Positions 54,102 through 63,936 of a stretch of DNA of 64,000 nt are shown one piece after another. The first letter of the stretch is position 1, and every line of letters starts with the position of its first letter. The position numbers and the translations under genes are program-made. The notes below the pieces were generated by a model, which did no database searches, had not been told where the DNA came from, and saw only the letters and a program-made list of their open reading frames with translations. The DNA comes from Fratercula arctica (taxonomy: Eukaryota > Chordata > Aves > Charadriiformes > Alcidae): contig CANTUZ010000004.1 of assembly GCA_947846985.1 (NCBI GenBank), positions 3,524,927 to 3,588,926 of the forward strand, in the 5' to 3' direction.

Positions 54102-54240
54102 GGCGCGTGCGCGGGGCGGGGCCTTGAGGCGCCTGCGCGGGGCGGGGCCTCGGGGCGCCTGCGCGGGGCGGGGGGGCGGGGTCCCAGGGCGCCTGCGCGG
54201 GGCGGGGGGCGGGGTCCCAGGGCGCCTGCGCGGGGCGGGG
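54102..54240 (+). promoter_or_regulatory. promoter with five NRF1-like/Sp1 repeats
   Basis: Five copies of GCGC(C/G)TGCGCGGGGCGGGG start at 54102, 54129, 54155, 54189 and 54222. Each joins an NRF1-like half site (TGCGCGG) to a perfect GC box. Immediately downstream are a pyrimidine-rich initiator-like stretch (CCCTCTTCTCTCTCCGCTC, about 54276-54294) and a strong donor CCAG|GTGAGG at 54367. A first exon of roughly 80-90 nt on the plus strand is predicted. Confidence 0.55.
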
Positions 54241-54659
54241 CCGAGGCCTATTTGGGCCCCGCCGGCCGCCGTCGTCCCCTCTTCTCTCTCCGCTCATTCT
54301 CTGCCGGCGGAGCCGCCCGTGGCCCCGGGGCGGCAGCGGCCGGGCCGGGCTCCCCCGGCGGGGCCAGGTGAGGCGCGGGGGGCTCGGCCTGCGGTCGGTA
54401 GCTGGGGGGGGGTCGGGGTCGGGCCGGGGCCCGCGCCCGGAGGATCGGCCGCGCTGCCGGGGGCTCGGCGGAGGAGCCGTCGGGGCTCGGGGCGCCGGGG
54501 AATAAAGCCCGGAGGGCCGGAGACCGGCGCCCCCCGTCCCGTTTCCCGTCCCCGCCGGGGCTGCCGGGCCCGTCCCGCCAGCGCCCGGGGCCGGGGTGGT
54601 TCGGGGCTCGGCCGGGGCTGAGCGGTGGGTGCTGGGGCCGGGAGCCCCGGGGTGGGCCG

Positions 54660-55030
54660 TTTCTGGGGCTCGGGGCGGCACCTGGGAGCAGATTCAGGGC
54701 TCGGGACCGGGAACCGGGGCCGGTTTGGGCTCAGAACCGGGCACTGGGGGGTTGGGAGCTCAGGACCGGGAACCGGGAGCAGATTCAGGGCTCTGGGCCG
54801 TGCACTGGGGAGAGTTCGGGGTCAGGACCAGGCACCCGGGGCTGGTTTAGGCTCAGGACCGGGTTCGGGGCTCAGGACCAGGCACCCGGGGCTGGTTTAG
54901 GCTCAGGACCGGGTTTGGGGCTCAGGAACAGGCACTGGGGGGTGGTTCGGGCTCAGGCCCAGGTCTGGGGCTCAGCTGGGCACCAGGGGATGATTCAGGG
55001 CTCAGGACGGGGTCCGGGTCTCCCACAGGG
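54660..55030. repeat. GGGCTCAGGACCGGG minisatellite
   Basis: These are imperfect repeats of GGGCTCAGGACCGGG alternating with CAGGCACCCGGGGCTGG, in units of about 30-55 bp. Two almost identical blocks sit at about 54815-54860 and 54870-54915. It mirrors the array on the other side of the CpG island. Confidence 0.8.
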
Positions 55031-55094
55031 TCCAGCCGAGGGTTTGGGAACAAGCTCTGGGGGGATTTTGGGGCAGAGCCCGGGGATTTCTGAA

Positions 55095-55240
55095 GCTCAG
55101 AAAAGAGATTAAGTCGTGCGTTTTCAGTGCTTGAAAATGCGGGCGCAGTCCTGCGCTTCTGGGCTCAGAAAAAGGACCAAGTGCTGCGTGTTTGGGCCTT
55201 GGAAACGGAGGCTCCGTGGTCTGTTTCCAGCCCCAAAACA
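55095..55240. repeat. detached copies of the 52-53 kb satellite
   Basis: AGAGATTAAGTCGTGCGTTT and GACCAAGTGCTGCGTGTTTG, followed by GGCC and each preceded by GGCTCAGAAA or GCTCAGAAA, match the array at 52.3-53.3 kb. The satellite therefore lies on both flanks of the 53.3-54.6 kb CpG island. Confidence 0.65.
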
Positions 55241-55800
55241 GTGGCCCGGGAGGGGGCACTTTGGGCGGTGGGAGGCAGAGGGGGGCGGGAGGGCGCTGGG
55301 GCCCGGGCGGGAGGGGGGTGGGCAGGGTGCGTGGACCCCCGCCGGAGGTGGGGGTCCGGTCGCGTTGTTCCCCAAGCTGCGGGAGGCCGGCATGCACCAG
55401 GCCGAATTAAACGTCTGAGATAGTCTCTGGGCGAAAAGGCACTTTCCACGCTTTCTGCCAGAGTCCAACTGTTTATTCACCGGACTAGCCATGGAACAAT
55501 AAACACACTCATTGGTCAACACGTGTACAGTTATGACAGTTCATATTCATATACAAGCCATGACAGTGATTGATTTACGACCTGGCCAAAAGCCAGGATC
55601 CTTTGAACAAGCACAAGCTGGGGCTGGGCTGGGACTGGAACCACCCAAGAGCTGGAGGCGAAAACGAGCTGGAACCATCACTGAGCTGGAGCCGCAGCCA
55701 AAGTGGAGCTGGAGATGGGCTGGAGCCAGAACTGCCCAGGCGATGAAACCCAACTGGAGCCCACCAGGAGCTGGACCTGCAAAAAAATGGGTGCAGAAAG
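55241..55800. other. unassigned DNA, possibly LTR-derived
   Basis: No gene is seen. GAACAATAAACACACTCATT and nearby TATTCATATACAAGCC could be part of another reverse-oriented retroviral LTR, but the evidence is weak. From about 55610 the GAGCTGGA(A/G)CC words of the next array begin. Confidence 0.3.
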
Positions 55801-56159
55801 TAAAACATCGCTGTGGGATCAACACTGTTTCCAGCACAAACCCAAACAGCCCCGTACGAACTACTGTGCAGACAATTAGCTGTGCCCCAGCTGAAAGCAG
55901 GACAGAAACAATGACCTGGGGCTGCAAACGAGCTGGAACCACCCATGAGCTGGAACAGAAACAAAATGGGTGCAGAAATAACTCACCTGAAGGTGCAAAT
56001 GAGCTGCAGCCGCAAGGAGCAGAAGCTGAAATGAGCCAGAGCCATCCATGAGCTGGAGTCGCAATGAGCTGGAATCGAGCTGGAGCCGTCCATCAGCCGG
56101 ACTGAATCCAGAGCAGCAACAAACAGGAGCCGCAGACGAGCTGGAGCCAAAACTGGGGA

Positions 56160-56475
56160 ACAGAAAGGAAAAAAAAAAACCAGTAAATATCATGGGTTGA
56201 GATAAAGACAGTTTAATACAACAAAAAAGGAAGAAATAATAACAACAATAACAACAACAACAACAATAATAATAATTGTGATGAAATATACAAACCCAAG
56301 TGACACACAGTGCAGTTGCTCACCACCCGCTGACCCGTACCCAGCTGTGCAAACTCTGCTCAGCAAAAACTAAACCATCCCTGTGGGATCAACACCATTT
56401 CCAGCACAAACCCAAACCAGCCCCACATCAGCTGCTGGGAAGAAAATTAACCATGCCCCAGCCGAAACCAGGACA
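56160..56475 (-). mobile_element. ERV LTR copy inside the array
   Basis: The most complete LTR copy has its 5' terminus at 56475 (minus strand TGTCCTGGTTTCGGCTGGGG), an ATT-rich middle at 56230-56280 and TATTAAACTGTCTTTATCTC near 56190-56210. The 3' end past CCCATGATATTTACTGG differs from the usual LTR end, so the element has been rearranged. Confidence 0.7.
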
Positions 56476-56699
56476 GAAACAATGACCTGGGGCTGCAAAC
56501 CAGCTGGAACAGAAACAAAATGGGTGCAGAAATAACCAACCTGAAGGTGCAAATGAGCTGGAGCTGAAATGAGCAGGGGCTGAAACGACCCAGGGCCATC
56601 CATGAGCTGGAATCGAGCTGGAGCCGTCCATCAGCCGGACTGAATCCAGAGCAGAGACAAACAGGAGCCACAAACGAGCTGGAGCCAAAACTGGGGAAC

Positions 56700-56996
56700 A
56701 GAAAGGAAAAAAACCAGTAAATATCATGGGTTGAGATAAAGACAGTTTAATAGGACAAAAAAGGAAGAAATACAATAATAATAGTAGTAGTAATAATTAC
56801 GATAAAATATACAAACCCAAGTGACACACAGTGCAGTTGCTCACCACCCGCTGACCCGTACCCAGCTGCGCAAACTCTGCTCAGCAAAAACTAAACCATC
56901 CCTGTGGGATCAACACCGTTCCCAGCACAAACCCAAACCAGCCCCGCACCAGCTACTGTGCAGACAATTAACTGTGCCCCAGCCGAAACCAGGACA
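56700..56996 (-). mobile_element. ERV LTR copy inside the array
   Basis: This is a near duplicate of the preceding copy, terminating at 56996, with the same internal order and the same non-standard 3' junction (ACCAGTAAATATCATGGG at 56712). Sharing that junction means the pair arose by tandem duplication, not by two insertions. Confidence 0.7.
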
Positions 56997-57548
56997 GAAA
57001 CAATGTCCTGGGGCTGCAAAGGAGCTGGAACCGTCCATGAGCTGGACCAGAAACAAAACAGGGGCAGAAACCACCAACCTGAAGGTGCAAATGAGCTGAA
57101 GCCACGACGAGCAGGGGCTGAAACAAGCCAGAACCATCCACGAGCTGTCGTCACAACAAGCTGGAATCGAACTGGAGCCGTCCATCTGCTGGACTGGAAC
57201 CAGAGCAGGAACAAACAGGAGCCACAAATGAGCTGGAGCCAAAAACGAACTGTAGCCGTCCAGGACCTGGAACAAATGGGAGCCTGAACCCACAAACAGA
57301 AACAAACGGGGGCCCAAACCGAGCTGGACCTGAAACAAACGGGGGCCCAAAGAACTGACCTGAAGCCCTACGGAGCTGGAGCGGCGCAGTCCTCACAGGT
57401 CTCTGGGGGGGCGCAGGCCACGCTGTCCCCTGTCCCCAGCCAGGCACAGGGCAGGTGTCAGCGTCGGCCTCAGCTCAGGCAGCCCGGCTCCTTCTCGGGG
57501 CTCCTCCATCCATCTGTCCGTCCCTGCAGAGGGAGAGAGGTGGCACAA

Positions 57549-60126
57549 TCAGCTCCCAGCAGCACCAGGACGGACAAACCCGCAGCTGCCCGGGCATGGA
57601 ACACCAGAAACATCCCATTTCTCCCCAGAAGACCGGGCAAGAGCCAGATTTGTCTGAAAACCCACCCGTGCAGCAGTGCCACAGACAGACTCCAGCAGCC
57701 CCAAGGTGGGGCCGGGGCCAGCACCAGCAGCACCCGCCCTCCCCGTCCCCGGGAGCCGAGTGTCCTGGTCTGAACCCCAGCGGAAACCGGTTCCCCTGGT
57801 GCGAGCTCTCCCAGGCTCTGGCAGAGCCCACGCCGGACTGGAGAGGTTTGTCCTCCCGGCAGTTGCTCTGGAAAAGAGCTGTGGAGAAGAAACCAGCCGG
57901 TGCCTGCAGCACGAGGAGGGAGCCTGGCAGCAGGAGGGGTCACCGGCCACCCCAGGAGACCCCCAGCCCCACTGAGTCCCCTTCTCCCCCGGGGACACGG
58001 ATGGGTGCCAGGCCCAGGAGCCGCCGGTGTCATCGAGTGAGGACTGATCTCATGGTGGAAATCGGGAACTGCCGGGGACCCCCAGCCCCACCAGCTGAGC
58101 CGCAGGCACTGCCCCCCACGAGGGGACCCCAGAGGGTTGGTGCTGAAACCCACTGGGAAAGTCACCGGGCCCCGGCCAGGCACCGCGGGGGATCCTGCAC
58201 CAGGGAAATGGAGCACTCACCGCAGCTGCCTGCATGAGGTCTTGGAGCTGAGGAGTGGAGCGGGGCCCAGCACCGGTCCGTACATCCGCATCCAGCCCGT
58301 GCCGTCCGAGGAGAGAGGCTGGAACACAAAGTACAGACTCACCGGAGGAAATACTGACTCCTGCACATGAGGCGTCCCAGCCAAACTGGGGCTCCCCAGA
58401 CCCGGGGTTCTCGCACCCTTCACACGTGCAGGTCCAACACGTTTCACTCCTCACTGGCACCCACCCTGCCCATTACTGATCACAGAAAATCCTGGCACAG
58501 CAGCTCTATTTCTGCAGCATCCTCGCTGCTTGGCTGGATCCCGATGCCCCTGCAGTCCGTCTGGCCAGAGCCGCTTCTCTGTGACACCAGCCGATGCTGG
58601 GAGGGTTTCAAAGCCTCCTCAGAGGGGCTGGCTTTACCTTGGATGTCCTGGGGTGTCCTTTATCCTTCAGGGACAGCTCTCGGCTTCCACACAGCAAAGT
58701 CCTCATGTCCAGGGCCGGGACGTCCTTTAGTTTGTTTTCCTTCAGCACAACCACCACCCACGTTTGCACTGAAGTCCACCACATCATCAGCTGCAGTGTA
58801 GAATAGAAACCAGTACAGATTAGCAAAGTTCATACGCTTTCATACGATAAAGACCGACCGATGTCATTGTCAGGGAAGGGCATTTTCTTCACACTCCCCA
58901 GGCAGGGGGGCACACGCAGCACACGCCACCCCCTGGGCTCCCCTGAGGCCCCTTGGAGCGAGTCCCGCAAGGAGGCATCAGCCCCCGGGACTTTGCCCGA
59001 GGGATCTGCAGTGGCCCCAGACCCCAGGAGCTCCCTCCACTCCCACATCCCAAGCGAAGTCACCGCAGCCGCCACCAAAGCCCCCACTCACCAGCGGTGG
59101 GAGCAGCCGTGGCGTCAGCCGGTTCCCCCTGACGCTGGCAGGCCTGCGAGCGAGCAGCCGTGGTGCCCGGCAGCTCCTGGAGCCAAAAAACATCATGGCC
59201 AGCAGCCAGCACCGCGTCTGTCCATGGTCACTCGTGGGTCCTGGCAAAATCCCAGCGGCCGAGAGCCTGCGGGGTCAGGCACAGACAGGTAGGGCTTGGA
59301 GAGGGACGGGGACAATAAAACAGTCCGTTTCCTGGGGGGGGCAAAGAAAAGCGTGGTAAAAATCAACGCACAAATACAACAACTGCTGTGTGAAGTCAAA
59401 ACTTTAACTTTTAATCTTAACCGTAACCCACGGCCAGCAAGCACACGCAGGGGACTGGTAAACAGCTGCCTAAACACATCAGCTAGTAAACTGCGTTAAC
59501 CAAAAGGAAACAAAAATGCATTTAATTACACCCTTGACCTCATCAGAAACTCCTACAGAAAGGCAGAAAGGCTCTTCTTGTTCAGGTGACCTGCAGAAAT
59601 GCCGCAGTGGTTCTTGTCCCAGCCCTGCTGCCCCCAGAACCGCAGGGGACATGATACCCCCCAGCCTCGGCCCTGCAGGGGACCAGCTGCAGCCCTTGGG
59701 GTTTTGCAGGAAGGAACAAAAACCATTCTTCAAAGTAACAGCCAATACCTGAAACTGAGAAGCAGAACAAACTGTGGACAAAGCCAGGCAGCAGCACACA
59801 GGTGGAGCCAATTCAGGGGCCTCCAGCTGTTGGTGCCTCTCCTCCTGCCTCCTGGTACTCACTGGGATTAGGGCAGTATCCAGCAGTTCTGCTTCCCCTC
59901 TTTGGAGAATCCCTGGAAACTCTGAGTCCATCAGCCATCCGGTCTGTGGGTTTGGGTGCCAAGACCATGCCCTGGTGTCCCGGAAGCATCCCGTCTGTGC
60001 AGCCCAAACCATCCTGGCCTGTCCGGGGCTGGAACATGGTGCAGTCCAGAGCTATCCACGTAAAATGGCTCATTTTGGGATCCTGGTGAATCCAGCAGTC
60101 CTTGCATTACACAGGGACCATAAAAC
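57549..60126 (-). CDS. unidentified spliced minus-strand gene
   Basis: I do not recognise this gene. Minus-strand exons with good splice signals are 59863-60126 (acceptor TTTTTGGTGCAG, donor CCCA|GTGAGTAC), one starting at 59748 (acceptor TTCTCAGTTTCAG), 59092-59266 (acceptor GACCCCGCAG, donor GCTG|GTGAGT), 58638-58790 (acceptor TTCTACACTGCAG, donor CAAG|GTAAAG) and 58221-58318 (acceptor TTTGTGTTCCAG, donor TGCG|GTGAGT). The last three join in one open frame with matching phases (58 + 51 + 32 codons). A possible final exon from about 57868 stays open to a stop at 57549. One segment is Arg-rich (SCRAPRLLARRPASVRGNRL) and might be a targeting leader if translation begins at the Met-Met before it. 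No domain is seen, so a long non-coding RNA is equally possible. Confidence 0.4.
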
Positions 60127-60839
60127 CTGCACCAAAAATGGGTTAACTCCACCAAAGGAGACCTCACACACAGCTCCCAGCATCGCCACGCGCGTCCCCC
60201 AGCTCCCAAGAGCCCTCCCGGCCGTGGCCCCCACCCCAGAGCCCACACAAAGTCACTACCGACCTCCCGAAATACGGTACAGGGCAGGTTCCCCCTGTGC
60301 AGGTTGGGGACCCCCCCAGAACAGAGACACAGGCCCCCCCCGCCGACCCCCTGTGGGAGTTCCCAGGGGACGGTCACCCACAGCCACCCCACGGCCCTGG
60401 CACCCAGGACCCCCCACCTCCTGCGCACAGGGACCCCGCACCCCCGGCCGAGCCCCCCGGGGCTGCTCCGGGACAGAGCCACCCCCCCACCGCCCCAACC
60501 GGGGGGGCCCAAACACCCCCACCCCGGGCCCCACCACCCCCACAGCCCGGCCCGGCCCCGCAACCCGGGGAGGGGGGGGGGAACCCACCCCGGGCACCCC
60601 TCAGACCCCGACCGGGCCCGGACAGCCCCCAGAAGCCGCGGCCGGGCCCAACCACCCCCCGGCCCCGACCGGGCCCGGTCCCCCCTCACCGCGGCCGGGC
60701 CCGGGGCTCGCCAGGGGCACGGCTGGGCCCCCAGGTCGCCCGGAGACGGGCCCCGGGCCCGGCAGGGCCCCCCCCTGCAGCCAGGGCCCCCCCAGTTGGG
60801 CCGGGACCCCCCTCTCCCCTCAGAGCCCCCCCCGCCCCG

Positions 60840-61060
60840 CCGGTACCTCCGCGCGCCGCCCGCTCCCTCGCGCTGCTCCCGCCGCGGCGGCGCCCCCTGG
60901 CGGTGGCGAGCGGTACTGCGCCCCGGGGCTTCTTGTCGCCTCGGGGCGGGGTCGGCCCCGCCCGGCGCCGACCAATCAGCGGCGCCGGCGCCCGCGGGGC
61001 AGCAGCCATTGGCGGGGCGGGAGCGGTGGGTGCGGTGGCGCCGCCTGGCGGAGGAGCAGC
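60840..61060. promoter_or_regulatory. bidirectional-type CpG-island promoter
   Basis: Two NF-Y boxes point in opposite directions: CCAAT at 60972 and ATTGG at 61008, 36 bp apart, beside GGGGCGGGG-type GC boxes. A CTCF-core-like CGCCCCCTGGCGG lies at 60891-60903, and a similar CGCCGCCTGGCGG at 61039-61051, each followed within 25 bp by ACTGCGCCCC. A minus-strand donor GGAG|GTACCG at 60847 would end a first exon of the transcript above. No plus-strand product is recognised. Confidence 0.55.
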
Positions 61061-61708
61061 AGCACTGCGCCCCCCCCCTCCCCCGGCAGCAGCGCTCCCC
61101 GAGTCCCCCGTTCCCGGGGATTTTCCCCCAAAAAGGCAGGGAGCGCATCAGCGACGGAGCTCGTCAGCCCGCCGCCACGGCCCCTCTGTCCCGGGAGAGG
61201 CCCTGAGGGCACCCAGCGGCCTAAAGAACGCTGTCGGTATCCCGTAGCACTGGCCCGGCGCGGGGGGATCCTGTCTCATTAACGTGCACAAAACCAGAAT
61301 AAGGGGGGGGGGGGGTCAAACCTGGCGACCTGATGGAGGGCTCCGGGGGGTTTTTGCCCACACCCAACCGAGGGATTGTGCCTGGTGACCTGTTTTCCAT
61401 GCCCATTCCTTGCTGGAGGAATAACATAGGGCAGCAAGCTGGGGGGGGGGGCCCAAAACGCGACAGGGGGAGCAGGGAGCAGAGCAGCCCCAGGCTTCTC
61501 CATCTCTCCAAGCACAGCAAGCTCGCAGGACAAAGCAGCCTTTGCTGGCTAGCTGGAGCGAGGAGGCACTAGCCCAACTCCACGGGGCATTAATAAGACC
61601 CCGGGGCAAGCAGCTGCACCGCGCCACTGGGTCCCTTCCCGGGGCAATGGGGGGGCAGCGAGAATTTGCAGAGAAAACAACTGCCGTACCAGCGAGAAAA
61701 CCACCTCA

Positions 61709-61876
61709 TCACTGCCCGGAGGGCCTGGAACCCCAATTGCTGTTGGTTTTGGTGGAAAAAGAGTAACCCTCGCCCTCAAGCAAGGGCGTAGCAGCAGAGG
61801 GAAACACGGAGAAGTGGGTTTTGTACTGACTAAGGGAGAACAGGAGACGCGTTCCCCGGGGACGGATGTCTCCATC
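61709..61876 (-). other. candidate minus-strand terminal exon
   Basis: Acceptor TTTCTCTTGTTTGCAG at 61877 precedes an open segment. In phase 0 it encodes 55 residues rich in Ser/Thr/Phe (for example LLFSLSQYKTHFSVFPSAAT) and stops at 61709. Another frame is open longer. It could be the end of the transcript that includes the exon at 63397-63524. Identity is unknown. Confidence 0.25.
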
Positions 61877-62212
61877 CTGCAAACAAGAGAAAGCCGCTAA
61901 AAGAAACCCCCTACAGATTGGTGTCAGGCTGCCACGAGGGAGGTCAAGCACAGAAACGAACCCCAAAGGCAGGTCTGCAGCCGTAGCAAGCTTCGACTGT
62001 GGATGTGGTCGCTCCCTTCCAAGCCACAGTAAGTCAGTAAAACATCTCTCATCGTGAGAAATCAAGGCAGGAATGAAGGCGTGCCTAAAACCCCATTCCA
62101 GCCGGATTCCCAGCAGCAGCAGTGCTCTCCTGGCTGTTCAGACTGAAGCCCAGCTCTGTTTTTTTTTAAGATGCTGCGTTTAGAAATGCGCTTGGAAGCA
62201 TCCAGGACTTAC

Positions 62213-62240
62213 CTGCCCCTCTGATGCAGTCTCCCCGGAG
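62213..62240 (-). other. candidate minus-strand micro-exon or donor
   Basis: A strong minus-strand donor GGCAG|GTAAGT lies at 62213. The nearest acceptor (CCCCATTTCAG) gives an exon of only 28 nt, so the true exon may begin further right. Confidence 0.15.
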
Positions 62241-62850
62241 CTGAAATGGGGTTTTCGAGGCTGTCCTACATGTCACCCGTGGGGAACCAAGCCAAATGCT
62301 GAAGGTCCCAAGTGTCTCGGACCAAACTCCTCCGCTGTTCTGCTGCTGCGCTACATCTCCCACCCCAAGCACACATACATCTGCGCTGCTGAGACGCCTC
62401 AGCTTCTGAACTCAGCTCCTAGAACCTCATTTCTTTCCCCCCCTAAAAACGCCCGTACTCCCCAGACACCAACAAAGCCACCCCAGGCCCATTTTCCTCC
62501 CCGAGCAACCCACGGGACTCAGAATAAATCTCCAGTTTCAGCTACTGTGACTGGTTATAGAAAATCACTGTAGTCAAAAATAGGTTCCTTTTAAATTCTC
62601 ATCTAATAAAAGACGGAGGGAAAGGGCAGCTCTGCCACCCTGGGAGGAAGGAGAGGACGAAGTGTAAATGCTGCCTGTTTCAGGTTTTGAAATGCCGTTC
62701 CAGAAACCTTTCCCAGCGCTGGCTCTTTCCTTGCCCGCGCGGGTCAGAGCGTATTCGCTCACACCCAGGAATCCCCCCATCTCAGGACGGCTGCCCAGCA
62801 ATCCCACTGGGAGTTCAGAATTCGCAAGGGAGCGTTTCTTTCAAGCTGGG

Positions 62851-62852
62851 GG

Positions 62853-62881
<29 letters not shown>
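62851..62881. repeat. poly-A tract of about 31 bases
   Basis: This is a homopolymer run in unique DNA, with no retroposon consensus recognised beside it. Confidence 0.9.
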
Positions 62882-62885
<4 letters not shown>

Positions 62886-63396
62886 CGTATTAATATTTGG
62901 GTGGGTGGTACTTTTTGCTTATGTTTTTCCTATGAAAAAGCTTTCCTACCTACCTCAATGTGCTCATTGCCAATAGGAACCCTTTCCATACTTACTCGTA
63001 GCTAAACGTGTTGGGTTTATCTCCTGGTATTTACACTTCTGAGACTGAGAAGAGCAAAAAAAAGGAGCCCCTGCCTCAGCGTGTGCTGAACGGCTACACC
63101 ACGAGCAGCTCTTTGCAGAGTTTCTCCCACAAAGGGCGTCTTCTCCCGCTCCTTCAGCAGCATCTCTGTGAATCTGGTTTAAATTAACCTTTCCTGAACG
63201 TGTGGGCTTTGACTAACGCAGACTGTTCCGGGTGAAGGCTTTCTCGTCCTCCGGGGAACTTTCCAAACCACTGCCTCCGTCAGAAATACTTCCCGGTGTG
63301 CCGTCCTAAGATCCCACCCAGTTACTAATCCTTGGGTCAATAAACCCAGAGCTTCCTTTTTCCCCGGTAGCTGGAGATGAAAACAAGAGCGCTCAC

Positions 63397-63524
63397 CCTG
63401 AGCGGGATGCGTTTTGGGACCGATTGCTCCGGTACGCAGAGAGGGGATCGTCCCCCTCCGAGGCCATCAGGAGCATCTGCGGTGACATCCCACGCCACAG
63501 CGATGCCACAGGCTGCTTCAGGAC
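63397..63524 (-). CDS. candidate internal coding exon, unidentified gene
   Basis: A minus-strand exon of 128 nt has acceptor CGGTTGTGTTCTTGCAG and donor CTCAGG|GTGAGC. In phase 0 it encodes 42 residues plus two bases: VLKQPVASLWRGMSPQMLLM, followed by an acidic/Ser-Asn-Arg stretch (SEGDDPLSAYRSNRSQNASR). The GC-rich third positions and balanced amino-acid composition favour this frame, though another frame is also open. I cannot name the protein. The gene would enter from beyond the right edge. Confidence 0.4.
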
Positions 63525-63936
63525 CTGCAAGAACACAACCGAGTCCGTAGCTGCGAGGCCACGCACGGATCGTCTCCCGCACACAGCAATTCCCCCTTAA
63601 CAACTGAAAGACTTTCAAATTAGGAGAAGAAATCGGAGCACGAGAGAGCCCCGCAGTGCACCGAGACTTTGTGAGCCACGCTGAGGAACAGGTAGCCAAT
63701 ATTCCCCCCATCCCACCTGGGCCACAGCTCTGAATCCCGCTCCGCTGGGAGCAGCACGGCTCAGCGTTAACGCACACGCACAAAACCAGGCACATTTCAA
63801 GGTTTTCCTGGCAGAAAAGGCTTCTTTTGAATGAGGTCTTTCAAATCGCAGATGATTTTTTTTTCCTCCATCAGGCCAGATGGGACTGGTGGAAGCCTCA
63901 GGATGTATTCCGAGGCGGATAGCAAAATATACATAC

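Larger units (their letters stand above)
55801..57300 (-). repeat. tandem array of LTR segment plus GAGCTGGARCC repeats
   Basis: Three copies of an LTR left end, reading in reverse from TGTCC(T/G)G, end on the plus strand at 55904, 56475 and 56996, so the period is about 570 then 521 bp. Copies 2 and 3 keep the full order: AAACCATCCCTGTGGGATCA, an AT-rich AATAATAAT block, AAAGACAGTTTAATA and CATGGGTTGAGAT. This is the reverse complement of the LTR end also seen at 51.88 kb. Between copies lie degenerate GAGCTGGAGCC / GAGCTGGAACC repeats. No viral coding sequence is present. Confidence 0.8.

Noticed and set aside
53185..54621. Plus-strand ORF of 478 codons
   Set aside because: It lies in very GC-rich, partly repeated DNA where stop codons are rare. 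Overlapping frames are equally long, the composition is only Pro/Arg/Gly/Ala, and it runs across the promoter repeats.
59931..61148. Minus-strand ORF of 405 codons
   Set aside because: It crosses apparent splice sites (acceptor at 60127, donor at 60847) and GC-rich promoter DNA. Only the segment left of 60126 is kept as an exon candidate.
59774..61282. Plus-strand ORF of 502 codons
   Set aside because: It is antisense to well-spliced minus-strand exons and crosses the CpG-island promoter; low-complexity Pro-rich translation.
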